Shown here in pieces: positions 1 to 6,506 of a stretch of 11,562 nt of DNA (positions are counted from its first letter, which is position 1; each line of letters begins with the position of its first letter). The notes under the pieces are model-generated. The model saw only the letters and a program-made list of their open reading frames with translations, was not told the DNA's origin and made no database searches. The DNA lies in NCBI GenBank assembly GCA_946481355.1, contig CAMLNH010000047.1:1-11562 (forward strand), read 5' to 3'. Source of the DNA: an uncultured Curvibacter sp. (lineage in GTDB: Bacteria > Pseudomonadota > Gammaproteobacteria > Burkholderiales > Burkholderiaceae). A program made the translations under genes and the position numbers.

Positions 1-395
1 AGAGCAAACCCGGCTGCCGCGCCATCAGCACCGACACCTGCGTGCCCATCAGCCGCTTGGCCGACTGCCTGCTTGACAGCGTGACGGAGGCCGACGCCAG
101 CGGCCTGCCCTACTTCCTGGTCGGTCACGTGGGCGACGGCAACTTCCACTTCGGCTACCTGATCGACCCGGCCTCGTCCGAGGAATACGCCACGGCCGAG
201 AAGCTCAACCACGCGCTCGTGCACCGCGCGCTGCGCCTGGGCGGCACATGTACCGGCGAGCATGGCGTGGGCATGCACAAGATGGAGTTCCTGCGCACCG
301 AAGCCGGCGACGGCGCCATTGAGATGATGCGCACCATCAAGCGTGCGCTGGACCCCAAGAACATCATGAACCCGGGCAAGATCTTCGCGCTATAA
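1..395 (+). CDS. FAD-linked oxidase, D-lactate dehydrogenase (cytochrome)/GlcD-like, C-terminal part
   Basis: This is the 3' end of a flavoprotein of the FAD-binding PCMH / FAD-oxidase_C family, which oxidises D-2-hydroxy acids such as D-lactate or glycolate. The reading frame is open from position 3 and the N-terminal FAD-binding half lies outside the window. Visible family hallmarks, in order, are TDTCVPISRLAD, the GHVGDGNFHFGYLIDP segment that carries the metal/substrate-site histidines of this family, GTCTGEHGVGMHK, and the C-terminal LDPKNIMNPGKIF. The TDxCVPISRL form is more like the Dld (cytochrome) branch than E. coli GlcD, so D-lactate is the better guess, but the substrate cannot be settled from the C-terminus. 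It ends TAA at 393-395. The next gene starts 10 bases later on the same strand, so the two may be co-transcribed. Confidence 0.9.
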   Translation, partial: SKPGCRAISTDTCVPISRLADCLLDSVTEADASGLPYFLVGHVGDGNFHFGYLIDPASSEEYATAEKLNHALVHRALRLGGTCTGEHGVGMHKMEFLRTEAGDGAIEMMRTIKRALDPKNIMNPGKIFAL

Positions 396-405
396 ACAGG
401 CTTGC

Positions 406-3400
406 ATGAACCAAGCCCAGGCCTCTGCCCGCCCTGCCGCCCCCGGTCCGCGCCGGGCCGTCACCGTGGTGCTGGTCTATGCCTGCTTTGCCGCGCTGTG
501 GATCCTGCTGTCGGACCGGGCGGTGGACTGGCTGTTCAGGGAGCCGGCGCTGATCCTGCTGGTCAGCACCCTCAAGGGCTGGGTCTTCGTGGCCATCACC
601 TCGGCCCTGCTGTTTTTCATGCTGCGCCGCGCCCCCACCCAGGCCGAGCTGGCCGCCAGCGCGCAGGAGCCGCGGCGCAGGCCGCTGGCCATCTTCGCGC
701 TGCTGGCGACGACCATCACCACGCTCGTGGTCGTGGCCGTGTGGAACGGTCTGCGCGAAGAGAAGGAAAAGGCCTATGCCCAGCTGTTGGCCATCTCCGA
801 ATCCAAATCCCGTGAACTCTGGACCTGGCACCAGGAGCGCCTGACCGACGCCGCCTGGGCCCAGCGCTCCGTCTACCTGCGCCAGCAGTGGCTGCTCTGG
901 CGCGAGCGCGGCGACCAGGCCGTCGGCCTGCGGCTGCAGCAGTTCCTGGCCGGCTTCGTCAAGGACTCGCGCGCGGTTTTCCCGCACATCGAGATCGTCG
1001 ACGCCCAGGGCCGCCGCGCCTTCGACAGCAATGAACCCGACCGCCTGCTGTCCCACCCCGACGACGCACCCTTTACCGAGCCCACCCTGCACCTAGAAGT
1101 GCTGCGCGCGCTGACCCTGGCCGAACCGCGTCGCGCCGGCCCCTGGCGCGATGGCCAGGGCCGCCTGCGTCTGGCCTTCGTGGCCCCGCTCGCGGGTGAC
1201 AGCCCGCACCCCGCGGCCCTGGTGCTGCATGTGGACCCGCCGGACTACCTGCACCCGGCGCTGACCGACTGGCCCCTGCCGCAAAAGAGCGCCGAGGCCT
1301 TCCTCTTCCGCCAGGACAACGACCGCATCCTCTTCCTCAGCGACCTGCGCCACGAGCGCGAGGCCGCCGTACGCAAGAGCCTGCCCATGGATGCGCCGCA
1401 GCTCACCGCGCGTGCGCTGCGCAACGAGATCCCCGCAGGCACGCTGGTAGAGGGTGTGGATTACCGGGGCGTGCCCTCCTATGCGGTGATGCAGCGCATC
1501 GGCGACACCGAGTGGTGGCTCATCAGCAAGCAGGACCGTGCCGAGTTGCTGGGCAACGCCTTGGTGCGCAGCAGCTGGATGGTGCTGGCCGGCGCGCTGG
1601 CCCTGATGGCGCTGGGCGGTGCGCTCTATCTGCACGACGAACGCCAGCGCCGCCTGCGCTCGCTGCACGACCTGGAGGAACTGCGCCGCGTCGAGAAGAC
1701 GCTGAGCGAGAGCGAGGCCCAGTACCGCCTGCTGGCCGAGAACAGCAGCGACGTGGTCTGGCTCTACGACTTCGCAGCGGACCGTTTCGTCTACGCCAGC
1801 CCCTCGGTGGAAAAGCTCTTCGGCTACACGCCGGCCGAGGTCACGCAGCTGGGCTTCAACGACATGATTCCGCCCGAAGCGCATGCGACCGCCGCCGAGC
1901 GCCTGCGTCTGCGGCGCGAGGGCATGGACGGTGGCGACGAGAGCCAGCGCACGGCCACACGCGAGGGCATCAACCTCCACAAGGACGGGCATCGCATCCC
2001 GATCGAGTCCGTCAGCACCCTGCTGATCGACGAAACCACGGGCCGGGCCACCCGCCTGCTCGGTGTCACGCGCGACATCAGCAAGCGCAAGAAAGACCAG
2101 GCCCAGCTCACACAGCTGTCGCAGGCCATCGAGCAGAGCCCGGCCAGTGTCATCATCACCGACCTGGACGCGCACATCGAGTATGTGAACCACGCCTTCG
2201 AGCTCAGCAGCGGCTACACGCGCGCCGAGGTGCTGGGCCAGAACCCGCGCCTGCTGCGCTCGGAGCGCACACCGCCCGAGGTCTACGCCTCGATGTGGTT
2301 CACGTTGAGCGCGGGCCAGCCCTGGCACGGCGAGATGATCAACCGCGCCAAGAACGGGCGCGAATACGTGCAGAGCATGAACGTGGCCCCGGTGCGCGAC
2401 GAGCAGGGCCAGATCACCCACTACCTGGCCGTGCAGCTGGACGTGACGGCGCAGAAGGATGCCGAGGACAAGGCCCACCAGCTGGCCTGGTTCAACCCGC
2501 TGACCGGCCTGCCCAACCGGCACCGCCTGCTGGTCGAGGTACAGGACGCGCTGCAGGCCCACGGCCGTACCGGCGAGACCTGCGTGCTGCTGCTGCTCAA
2601 CCTCGACCGCTTCCAGACCGTGAACGACGCACTGGGCCACGCCGCCGGGGACCAGCTGCTCAAGCAGGTCGGTGAGCGCCTGGCCAGCCTGCTGCATGCC
2701 GACGACCGCCTGGCCCACCTGAGCGCGGACGAGTTCGCCATCCTGCTGCACGCCGGCCACACCGACAACGCCGGCGCCAGCGCGCAGGGCCTGCGTCTGG
2801 CCCAGGCGCTGCACGACCGGCTCGACGCGCCCTTCCAGCTCGAGCGCAGCGACGCGCTCAAGGTGAGCTGCTGCATCGGCATCACCCTGCTGCCGCTCAG
2901 CGAGGATGACTCGCCCGGCGAGGTGCTGCGCCGCGCCGACACCGCGCTGCACCGCGCCAAGGATGGCGGCGCGCGCCAGACCGCCTTCTTCGACGTCTCG
3001 ATGGAGCAGCTCATCAGCCGCCGCTTCATGATCGAGCGCGACCTGCGCCGCGGCCTGGCCGCCGAAGAACTGCGCGTCTACCTGCAACCCCAGGTCAATG
3101 CCCAGGGTCATGTCGTGGGTGCGGAGGCGCTGGTGCGCTGGCAGCACCCTGAGCACGGCCTCATGGCACCCGGCACCTTCATCCCGATTGCCGAAGAGAG
3201 CGAGCTCATCACCGAAGTGGGCCGCTGGGTTCTCAAGGCCGTGTGCGGCCACCTGGGCCAGCTGCGCCAGCAGGGCCTGCGCCTGCCCATCGCCGTCAAC
3301 ATCAGCCCGCGCCAGTTCCACCAGCCCGGCTTCGTGCACATGGTGCAGGACATCGTGCAGGCCCAGGGCGCTTCGGCCGACGACCTGGTCATCGAGATCA

Positions 3401-3792
3401 CCGAAGGCACGGTGATGGACCAGATGGAAAACGTGGTGCAGACCATGTCGCACCTGAGCAGCCTGGGCGTGAAGTTCTCGCTCGACGATTTCGGCACCGG
3501 CTACTCGTCCCTGGCCTACCTCAAGCGCCTGCCCATCCACGAACTCAAGATCGACCGCAGCTTCGTGCAGGACGCCCCCAGCGACCCGAGCGACGCCGCC
3601 CTCGTGGAAGCCATCCTCTCGGTGGCGCGCCACCTGCGTCTCAAGGTCGTGGCCGAGGGCGTGGAGACCACCGAGCAGGCCGAGTTCCTCAACGCCCGCG
3701 GCCAGGTCATCCAGCAGGGCTATCTGCACGGACGCCCCGCCCCGGCCCAGGAGGTGCTGGACCGCTGGTGCAGGCAGCAGGGCAACTGCTAG
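406..3792 (+). CDS. Membrane dCACHE-PAS-PAS-GGDEF(degenerate)-EAL c-di-GMP phosphodiesterase
   Basis: A 1128-residue inner-membrane signalling protein. Hydrophobic segments near 18-36 and 58-73 form an N-terminal hairpin. A third near 94-113 and a fourth near 391-410 flank about 275 periplasmic residues with dCACHE-like features (EGVDYRGVPSY near the end). Two PAS domains follow (about 436-563 and 568-690), then GGDEF (about 690-855) and EAL (about 874-1113). The GGDEF signature is SADEF at 773-777, and the RxxD inhibitory site reads HADD at 764-767, so cyclase activity and product feedback are both doubtful; the GTP-pocket segment DRFQTVNDALGHAAGD looks intact. The EAL half keeps EAL at 907-909, VNISPRQF, EITEG, DDFGTGYSS from 1027, LKIDRSFV, AEGVET and the Q of QGYLHGRP, so it should hydrolyse c-di-GMP. 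The ATG has ACAGG six bases upstream and follows the oxidase by 10 bases. It probably tunes motility or biofilm in response to an unknown periplasmic ligand. Confidence 0.93.
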   Translation: MNQAQASARPAAPGPRRAVTVVLVYACFAALWILLSDRAVDWLFREPALILLVSTLKGWVFVAITSALLFFMLRRAPTQAELAASAQEPRRRPLAIFALLATTITTLVVVAVWNGLREEKEKAYAQLLAISESKSRELWTWHQERLTDAAWAQRSVYLRQQWLLWRERGDQAVGLRLQQFLAGFVKDSRAVFPHIEIVDAQGRRAFDSNEPDRLLSHPDDAPFTEPTLHLEVLRALTLAEPRRAGPWRDGQGRLRLAFVAPLAGDSPHPAALVLHVDPPDYLHPALTDWPLPQKSAEAFLFRQDNDRILFLSDLRHEREAAVRKSLPMDAPQLTARALRNEIPAGTLVEGVDYRGVPSYAVMQRIGDTEWWLISKQDRAELLGNALVRSSWMVLAGALALMALGGALYLHDERQRRLRSLHDLEELRRVEKTLSESEAQYRLLAENSSDVVWLYDFAADRFVYASPSVEKLFGYTPAEVTQLGFNDMIPPEAHATAAERLRLRREGMDGGDESQRTATREGINLHKDGHRIPIESVSTLLIDETTGRATRLLGVTRDISKRKKDQAQLTQLSQAIEQSPASVIITDLDAHIEYVNHAFELSSGYTRAEVLGQNPRLLRSERTPPEVYASMWFTLSAGQPWHGEMINRAKNGREYVQSMNVAPVRDEQGQITHYLAVQLDVTAQKDAEDKAHQLAWFNPLTGLPNRHRLLVEVQDALQAHGRTGETCVLLLLNLDRFQTVNDALGHAAGDQLLKQVGERLASLLHADDRLAHLSADEFAILLHAGHTDNAGASAQGLRLAQALHDRLDAPFQLERSDALKVSCCIGITLLPLSEDDSPGEVLRRADTALHRAKDGGARQTAFFDVSMEQLISRRFMIERDLRRGLAAEELRVYLQPQVNAQGHVVGAEALVRWQHPEHGLMAPGTFIPIAEESELITEVGRWVLKAVCGHLGQLRQQGLRLPIAVNISPRQFHQPGFVHMVQDIVQAQGASADDLVIEITEGTVMDQMENVVQTMSHLSSLGVKFSLDDFGTGYSSLAYLKRLPIHELKIDRSFVQDAPSDPSDAALVEAILSVARHLRLKVVAEGVETTEQAEFLNARGQVIQQGYLHGRPAPAQEVLDRWCRQQGNC

Positions 3793-3816
3793 GGAAGTCT
3801 GGCCAGCCCCATGACA

Positions 3817-3838
3817 AACGGGGCCCGCAGGCCCCGTT
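3817..3838. terminator. Bidirectional terminator-like hairpin between convergent genes
   Basis: A perfect 9-bp stem, AACGGGGCC at 3817-3825 and GGCCCCGTT at 3830-3838, closes a CGCA loop. It lies 24 bases after the stop of the GGDEF/EAL gene and 20 bases beyond the stop of the convergent OmpA-family gene. The T-tracts are short on both sides (TTGT on plus, TTTGT on minus), so it is a GC-rich, modest-strength intrinsic terminator candidate for both transcripts. Confidence 0.65.
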
Positions 3839-3858
3839 GTGCTGGTTCAGCCCTGTGC

Positions 3859-4584
3859 TTACTGGACGCGCACGCGCGTCTCTTCCTTCAGCACGTAGCG
3901 GATCTCCACGCGCCGGTTCTGGGCCCGTCCCGCGGCCGTGCCGTTGTCGGCCACCGGGTCGGCTGCGCCTTTGCCTTCGGTCGTGATGCGGCCGGCGGCC
4001 ACGCCCTTGCCCACCAGGTAGGCCTTGACCGCATCGGCGCGCGCCTGCGACAGGCGCACATTGGACTGCGCATTGCCCGTGCTGTCGGTGTAGCCCGTGA
4101 CCGTCATGGTCAGATCGGGCACCTCACGCGCTGCATTCACCACCTCGTCGAGCTTCTCGCCCGCACCGGGCAGCAGGCGGCTGGAGCCGGTAGCGAAATT
4201 TGCGCCTTCGAGGCGGACGGTTTTCTCGGTGACGGCGGTGCGGAAGACCGGCTGCGGAGCCGGGGCCGGTGTCGGGGCCACTGCGGGTGCCGGCGCGGCG
4301 GCCGGTGCAGGCATGGGCGCAGGAGCCGCGGGCGCCGCCACAGGTGCGGGTGCCGGAGCCGGCGCGGGCGCTGCGGCAGCGGGCTTGGCGCCGCCCTCAC
4401 ATTCGGGAATGGCCAAGGCCGGCGTCCACGAGCCGGTGCGCCAGCACTCGCCCCAGGTGTTGCGCACGATGCGGCCACTGCTGTCGAGCCAGTAACCGAT
4501 GATGGGCTGGGTTTGCGCCTGGGCCGGCAAGGCCAGCACGCAGGCCAGGGCGGCAGCACACAGAGCAGAGGGACGATGTGTCAT
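3859..4584 (-). CDS. OmpA-family outer-membrane/peptidoglycan-associated protein
   Basis: A 241-residue exported protein. A Sec signal peptide (residues 1-23, cleavage predicted after AQA) leads to a short Trp/Cys-rich segment (about 27-65, with C47 and C62 able to pair), then a low-complexity Pro/Ala linker (about 68-115), then an OmpA C-terminal domain (about 122-235). That domain has TGYTDSTG and LSQARADAV; D167 and R182 are 15 residues apart, the same spacing as the diaminopimelate-binding D271 and R286 of E. coli OmpA, so peptidoglycan binding is expected. No beta-barrel is present, so this is a soluble or periplasmic OmpA_C protein, unlike full OmpA. The ATG is preceded by AAGGAG (4591-4596) with a 6-base spacer. 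It is convergent with the GGDEF/EAL gene and separated by about 107 bases from the upstream pseudo-receiver gene. Its exact role is unknown; structural linkage of envelope to wall is likely. Confidence 0.9.
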   Translation of the reverse strand: MTHRPSALCAAALACVLALPAQAQTQPIIGYWLDSSGRIVRNTWGECWRTGSWTPALAIPECEGGAKPAAAAPAPAPAPAPVAAPAAPAPMPAPAAAPAPAVAPTPAPAPQPVFRTAVTEKTVRLEGANFATGSSRLLPGAGEKLDEVVNAAREVPDLTMTVTGYTDSTGNAQSNVRLSQARADAVKAYLVGKGVAAGRITTEGKGAADPVADNGTAAGRAQNRRVEIRYVLKEETRVRVQ

Positions 4585-4663
4585 GGCAAGCTCCTTCTTC
4601 AGATGGCGGCCACGCAGGACCGGGCCGTTTCATTCTAGGAAGCTGCGGCCGCGTGTGCGGCAC

Positions 4664-4680
4664 CCGTTTGCAACAAACGG
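4664..4680 (-). terminator. Hairpin after the pseudo-receiver gene, weak terminator candidate
   Basis: A 7-bp perfect inverted repeat, CCGTTTG (4664-4670) and CAAACGG (4674-4680), with a 3-base loop, lies 11 bases past the stop of the pseudo-receiver gene and upstream of the OmpA-family gene. No T-tract follows on the minus strand, so it could be an attenuator or an operator rather than a terminator. Confidence 0.3.
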
Positions 4681-4691
4681 TGCAGATATTC

Positions 4692-5105
4692 TCAGCCTGC
4701 GACAGTCTGCATGCGCGCTGCGCGCAGCGGCGCCATCTGCACCAGCGCTTCAAGGATGTGGCGCACCTTGACCGGCTTGTGCACGAAGCGCTGCACCGCC
4801 AGCGCCTGGATGATCTCGGCACGCCGACGGTCCGGGTCGTAGCCCATGAGCACCACCGGGCTGTCGTGCGCAGGCAGCAGGGCCCCGGCACGCAGCTGCT
4901 GCACCAGCGTCAGGGCCTGGTCGCCATCGTCGTCCAGCGCCAGGAGCAGGCCGTTATAGCGGTGGTTCTGCACCAGCGTCTGCGCGTTCTCGTAGCGGCT
5001 GGTCTCGTCGATCTCCACCGCGAAGAGCGCGCGCGCCGACGCCACCACGGTGCGGCGCAAGAGATAGTCAGGCTCCACGAGCAGGATGCGGCTGGTCTCA
5101 AGCAC
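4692..5105 (-). CDS. Stand-alone receiver-like protein lacking the phosphoacceptor Asp
   Basis: A 137-residue single-domain protein with a CheY-like pattern. SRILLVEPDY gives strand 1 with an acidic pair reduced to E11/D13. YNGLLLALDDDG (50-61) aligns with the usual YDLVLLDLMMPG, which puts Ala56 at the phosphoacceptor Asp. SPVVLMGYD has Met87/Gly88 where the switch Thr/Ser is expected, and HKP retains the conserved Lys110. Aspartyl phosphorylation therefore looks impossible unless one of Asp58-60 substitutes. No DNA-binding domain is present. I start it at a GTG (5103-5105) because GGGGAGG lies six bases upstream and the start overlaps the GAF gene's stop by eight bases, the usual sign of translational coupling; reading further upstream would run through the GAF gene in another frame. 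It probably works with the GAF protein as a protein-interaction adaptor. Confidence 0.78.
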   Translation of the reverse strand: MLETSRILLVEPDYLLRRTVVASARALFAVEIDETSRYENAQTLVQNHRYNGLLLALDDDGDQALTLVQQLRAGALLPAHDSPVVLMGYDPDRRRAEIIQALAVQRFVHKPVKVRHILEALVQMAPLRAARMQTVAG

Positions 5106-5607
5106 GGGCGGCCTCCCCGCGCTGGCGCGCCAGCAGCTCCTCCACGCAGAGATCACGCAAGGTGCCCAGGATGGCCTGGTCCATGGCATCAAAGCTGCGC
5201 GGCCGCGGGCCGTAGACGCAGAGCGTGCCCGCCACATGGCCCGAGGGCAGCACCAGCGGCGCGCCGGCGTAGAAGACGATGGGGTCCTCGGCCAGCACCC
5301 AGGGGTTGTCGTGAAAACGCGGATCCTTGCGCGCATCCTCCACCACCAGCACCTCATGGCTGTTGATCGCATGCCCGCAGAAGGACGTGGCACGATCGGT
5401 CTCGCAAGGCTCAACGCCCACGCGCGCCTTGAACCACTGACGGTCTTCGTCGACCAGCGTGATCGTGCCGCGCGGCAGATCGAACTCCTGCGTGGCAAAG
5501 GCCACGATGCGGTCGAAGCGCTCCTCGGGCGGCGTGTCGAGGATCAGCAGCTGGCGCAGCGCGGCCAGGCGCTCGGCGTCATTGGCGGGGATGGGTGCGG
5601 GAATCAT
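5098..5607 (-). CDS. Stand-alone GAF-domain protein
   Basis: A 169-residue cytoplasmic protein that is almost entirely one GAF domain. The N-terminal PANDAERLAALRQLLILDTP and the following PPEERFDRIVAFA are the common leader of GAF domains that usually sit in front of histidine kinases or diguanylate cyclases. Core GAF landmarks follow: RGTITLVDEDRQWFKA, TSFCGHAI, YAGAPLVLPSGHVAGTLCVYG, and an LRDLCVEELLARQ helix. Here no output domain is attached. The cysteines in VEPCET and SFCGH could matter for redox or ligand sensing, but no heme or bilin motif is evident. The stop overlaps the start of the pseudo-receiver gene by eight bases, so the two are translationally coupled and probably act together. 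No Shine-Dalgarno is seen before the ATG at 5605-5607; a leaderless mRNA is possible. Confidence 0.88.
   Translation of the reverse strand: MIPAPIPANDAERLAALRQLLILDTPPEERFDRIVAFATQEFDLPRGTITLVDEDRQWFKARVGVEPCETDRATSFCGHAINSHEVLVVEDARKDPRFHDNPWVLAEDPIVFYAGAPLVLPSGHVAGTLCVYGPRPRSFDAMDQAILGTLRDLCVEELLARQRGEAARA
5112..5118 (-). promoter_or_regulatory. Ribosome binding site fixing the GTG start of the pseudo-receiver gene
   Basis: GGGGAGG read on the minus strand lies inside the 3' end of the GAF gene, six bases before the GTG at 5103-5105. No other start codon in this frame has a comparable site, so it decides the start. Confidence 0.65.
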
Positions 5608-5615
5608 GGATGGGC

Positions 5616-5645
5616 ATTGTGGACGATGCGCCGCCGCGCAGACAA
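5616..5645 (-). promoter_or_regulatory. Possible promoter of the GAF/pseudo-receiver unit
   Basis: On the minus strand TTGTCT (5640-5645), an 18-base spacer and CACAAT (5616-5621) resemble a sigma-70 -35/-10 pair. The -10 ends only eight bases before the GAF ATG, which would put the transcription start at or next to the start codon and explains the missing ribosome binding site. Both boxes are imperfect. Confidence 0.3.
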
Positions 5646-5699
5646 GCCTGCACGCGCGTCAGGGTTGTGCTTGACACGATGGCAGGGTTGACCCGCCGC

Positions 5700-6104
5700 T
5701 CAGGGTATCTGCACCTGCAGGCAGTTCCAGAGTGGCAAGGGCCCGTGGATACGGTAAGACCCGGCCGTGCCGTCACTGATGTAGAGATAGGCCATGCGCC
5801 CCTGCTCCTTCACATGCAGCTGATAGGCCAGGCCGTCACGCAGTGCGCTGTTGGGCGGGTACTCCACGGCGTAGAGCGTCTTGCCGCCCTGCTGCGCTGC
5901 ACCCGGCTTGAGTTCGGGGGCGGACTGGCGCAGCTTGCGCATGCAGGGATCGGTGAAAAAGGTCTGCTGCAGATGGGCCCGCTCCTTGTCCAGCTGCGCC
6001 TCCGTAGCCACTGGCACGGGCCGCTGCGGGCCCGGGCCGGCGCACCCCGCCAGCAGGACCAGCCCCAGGAACAGGACAACAACAGACCAGGACGGTGTGA
6101 TCAC
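5700..6104 (-). CDS. Small predicted outer-membrane or periplasmic lipoprotein of unknown function
   Basis: A 134-residue protein with a type II signal peptide: a hydrophobic stretch SVVVLFLGLVLLAG ends in the lipobox LAGC with Cys21 as the lipidation site. The mature part (about 113 residues) is not a family I recognise; it is rich in charged and aromatic residues, contains a Cys (DPCMRKL) and another near the C-terminus (WNCLQVQ), which could form a disulfide. I start it at GTG (6102-6104) because AGGGAG is placed six bases upstream and this gives a normal signal peptide of 20 residues; starting at 6161 would add 19 residues of charged sequence before the hydrophobic core. It lies about 57 bases after the transporter remnant and 92 bases before the GAF gene, on the same strand as both. 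Confidence 0.75.
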   Translation of the reverse strand: MITPSWSVVVLFLGLVLLAGCAGPGPQRPVPVATEAQLDKERAHLQQTFFTDPCMRKLRQSAPELKPGAAQQGGKTLYAVEYPPNSALRDGLAYQLHVKEQGRMAYLYISDGTAGSYRIHGPLPLWNCLQVQIP

Positions 6105-6107
6105 GAG

Positions 6108-6116
6108 CCTCTCCCT
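6108..6116 (-). promoter_or_regulatory. Ribosome binding site fixing the GTG start of the lipoprotein
   Basis: AGGGAGAGG on the minus strand stands immediately ahead of the GTG at 6102-6104, with six bases between AGGGAG and the start. This supports the shorter N-terminus with a normal lipoprotein signal peptide. Confidence 0.55.
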
Positions 6117-6161
6117 GAACAACTTTGCCTGCTTTATCGCGGACGACGCGCGCCCTGTCAA

Positions 6162-6440
6162 TCAGCGCTGCTGGCGGATCACCAGCGCCACGCAGCCCAG
6201 GAAGGCCGCGGAAGCCAGCAGCAGGCGCAGCGTCAGCGGCTCACCCAGCCAGAGGCGCCATCCACGGCGGGAGAGCGGCACCAGCAGACTGAGCGTCACA
6301 GCGCCCGAGATCCGGCGGATGGTGGTGAAACTGGCGGCGTCGACGGGGGTGTGCTGCAGAGCGGCACGGCAGAGCAGGGAGTTGCCGGCGAAGGCGAGTA
6401 ATGCAGCGGTAACTATTGCACTTAGGCGCACACTGGACAT
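6162..6440 (-). pseudogene. Internally deleted EamA/DMT-family transporter remnant
   Basis: An open frame of 92 residues that looks like the two ends of a drug/metabolite transporter joined together. Residues 7-54 match a DMT N-terminus: TM1 with AFAGNSLLCRAAL, then the PVDAASFTTIRRISGA motif and TM2. From about residue 63, WLGEPLTLRLLLASAAFLG and VALVIRQQR match the last helix of an EamA repeat, typically the C-terminal end of the protein. A full DMT transporter has about 280-300 residues and ten helices; here only about three remain, so helices 3-9 (or at least 3-4) are missing, with the join near residues 56-63. The frame is preserved across the join, so a short membrane peptide might still be made, but transport is not expected. 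It lies 66 bases downstream of the SIR2-like gene at the edge of the AT-rich patch. Confidence 0.7.
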
Positions 6441-6465
6441 GGTCGGTGCGTCCCTAGGTAAATCT

Positions 6466-6483
6466 GCTGATCGATGGATCAGC
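6466..6483 (-). terminator. Inverted repeat downstream of the SIR2-like gene
   Basis: GCTGATC (6466-6472) and GATCAGC (6477-6483) form a perfect 7-bp stem with a 4-base loop, 23 bases after the SIR2-like stop. Only ATTT follows on the minus strand, so termination would be weak. It may instead mark the left end of the AT-rich insert. Confidence 0.3.
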
Positions 6484-6506
6484 CACCTTCCACGGAACCC
6501 CTGTAT

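Noticed and set aside
126..131. CACGTG core in the oxidase gene as a second parS
   Set aside because: The flanks (GGT and GGC) do not fit the TGTTt/aAACA arms, so only the core matches.
1093..3729. 878-codon open frame on the minus strand, antisense to the GGDEF/EAL gene
   Set aside because: It mirrors the GC-rich codon pattern of the real gene, has no recognisable domain, and the plus-strand frame has complete sensor, PAS, GGDEF and EAL signatures.
3811..4638. 275-codon open frame on the plus strand over the OmpA-family gene
   Set aside because: Shadow frame with Arg/Gly-rich low-complexity sequence arising from the antisense Pro/Ala linker.
5671..5676. Plus-strand TTGACA as a promoter -35
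   Set aside because: No -10-like hexamer at 16-18 bases downstream and no plus-strand gene follows.
6105..6161. Longer lipoprotein N-terminus starting at 6161
   Set aside because: It puts 19 charged residues before the signal peptide; the GTG at 6104 has a well-placed AGGGAG.
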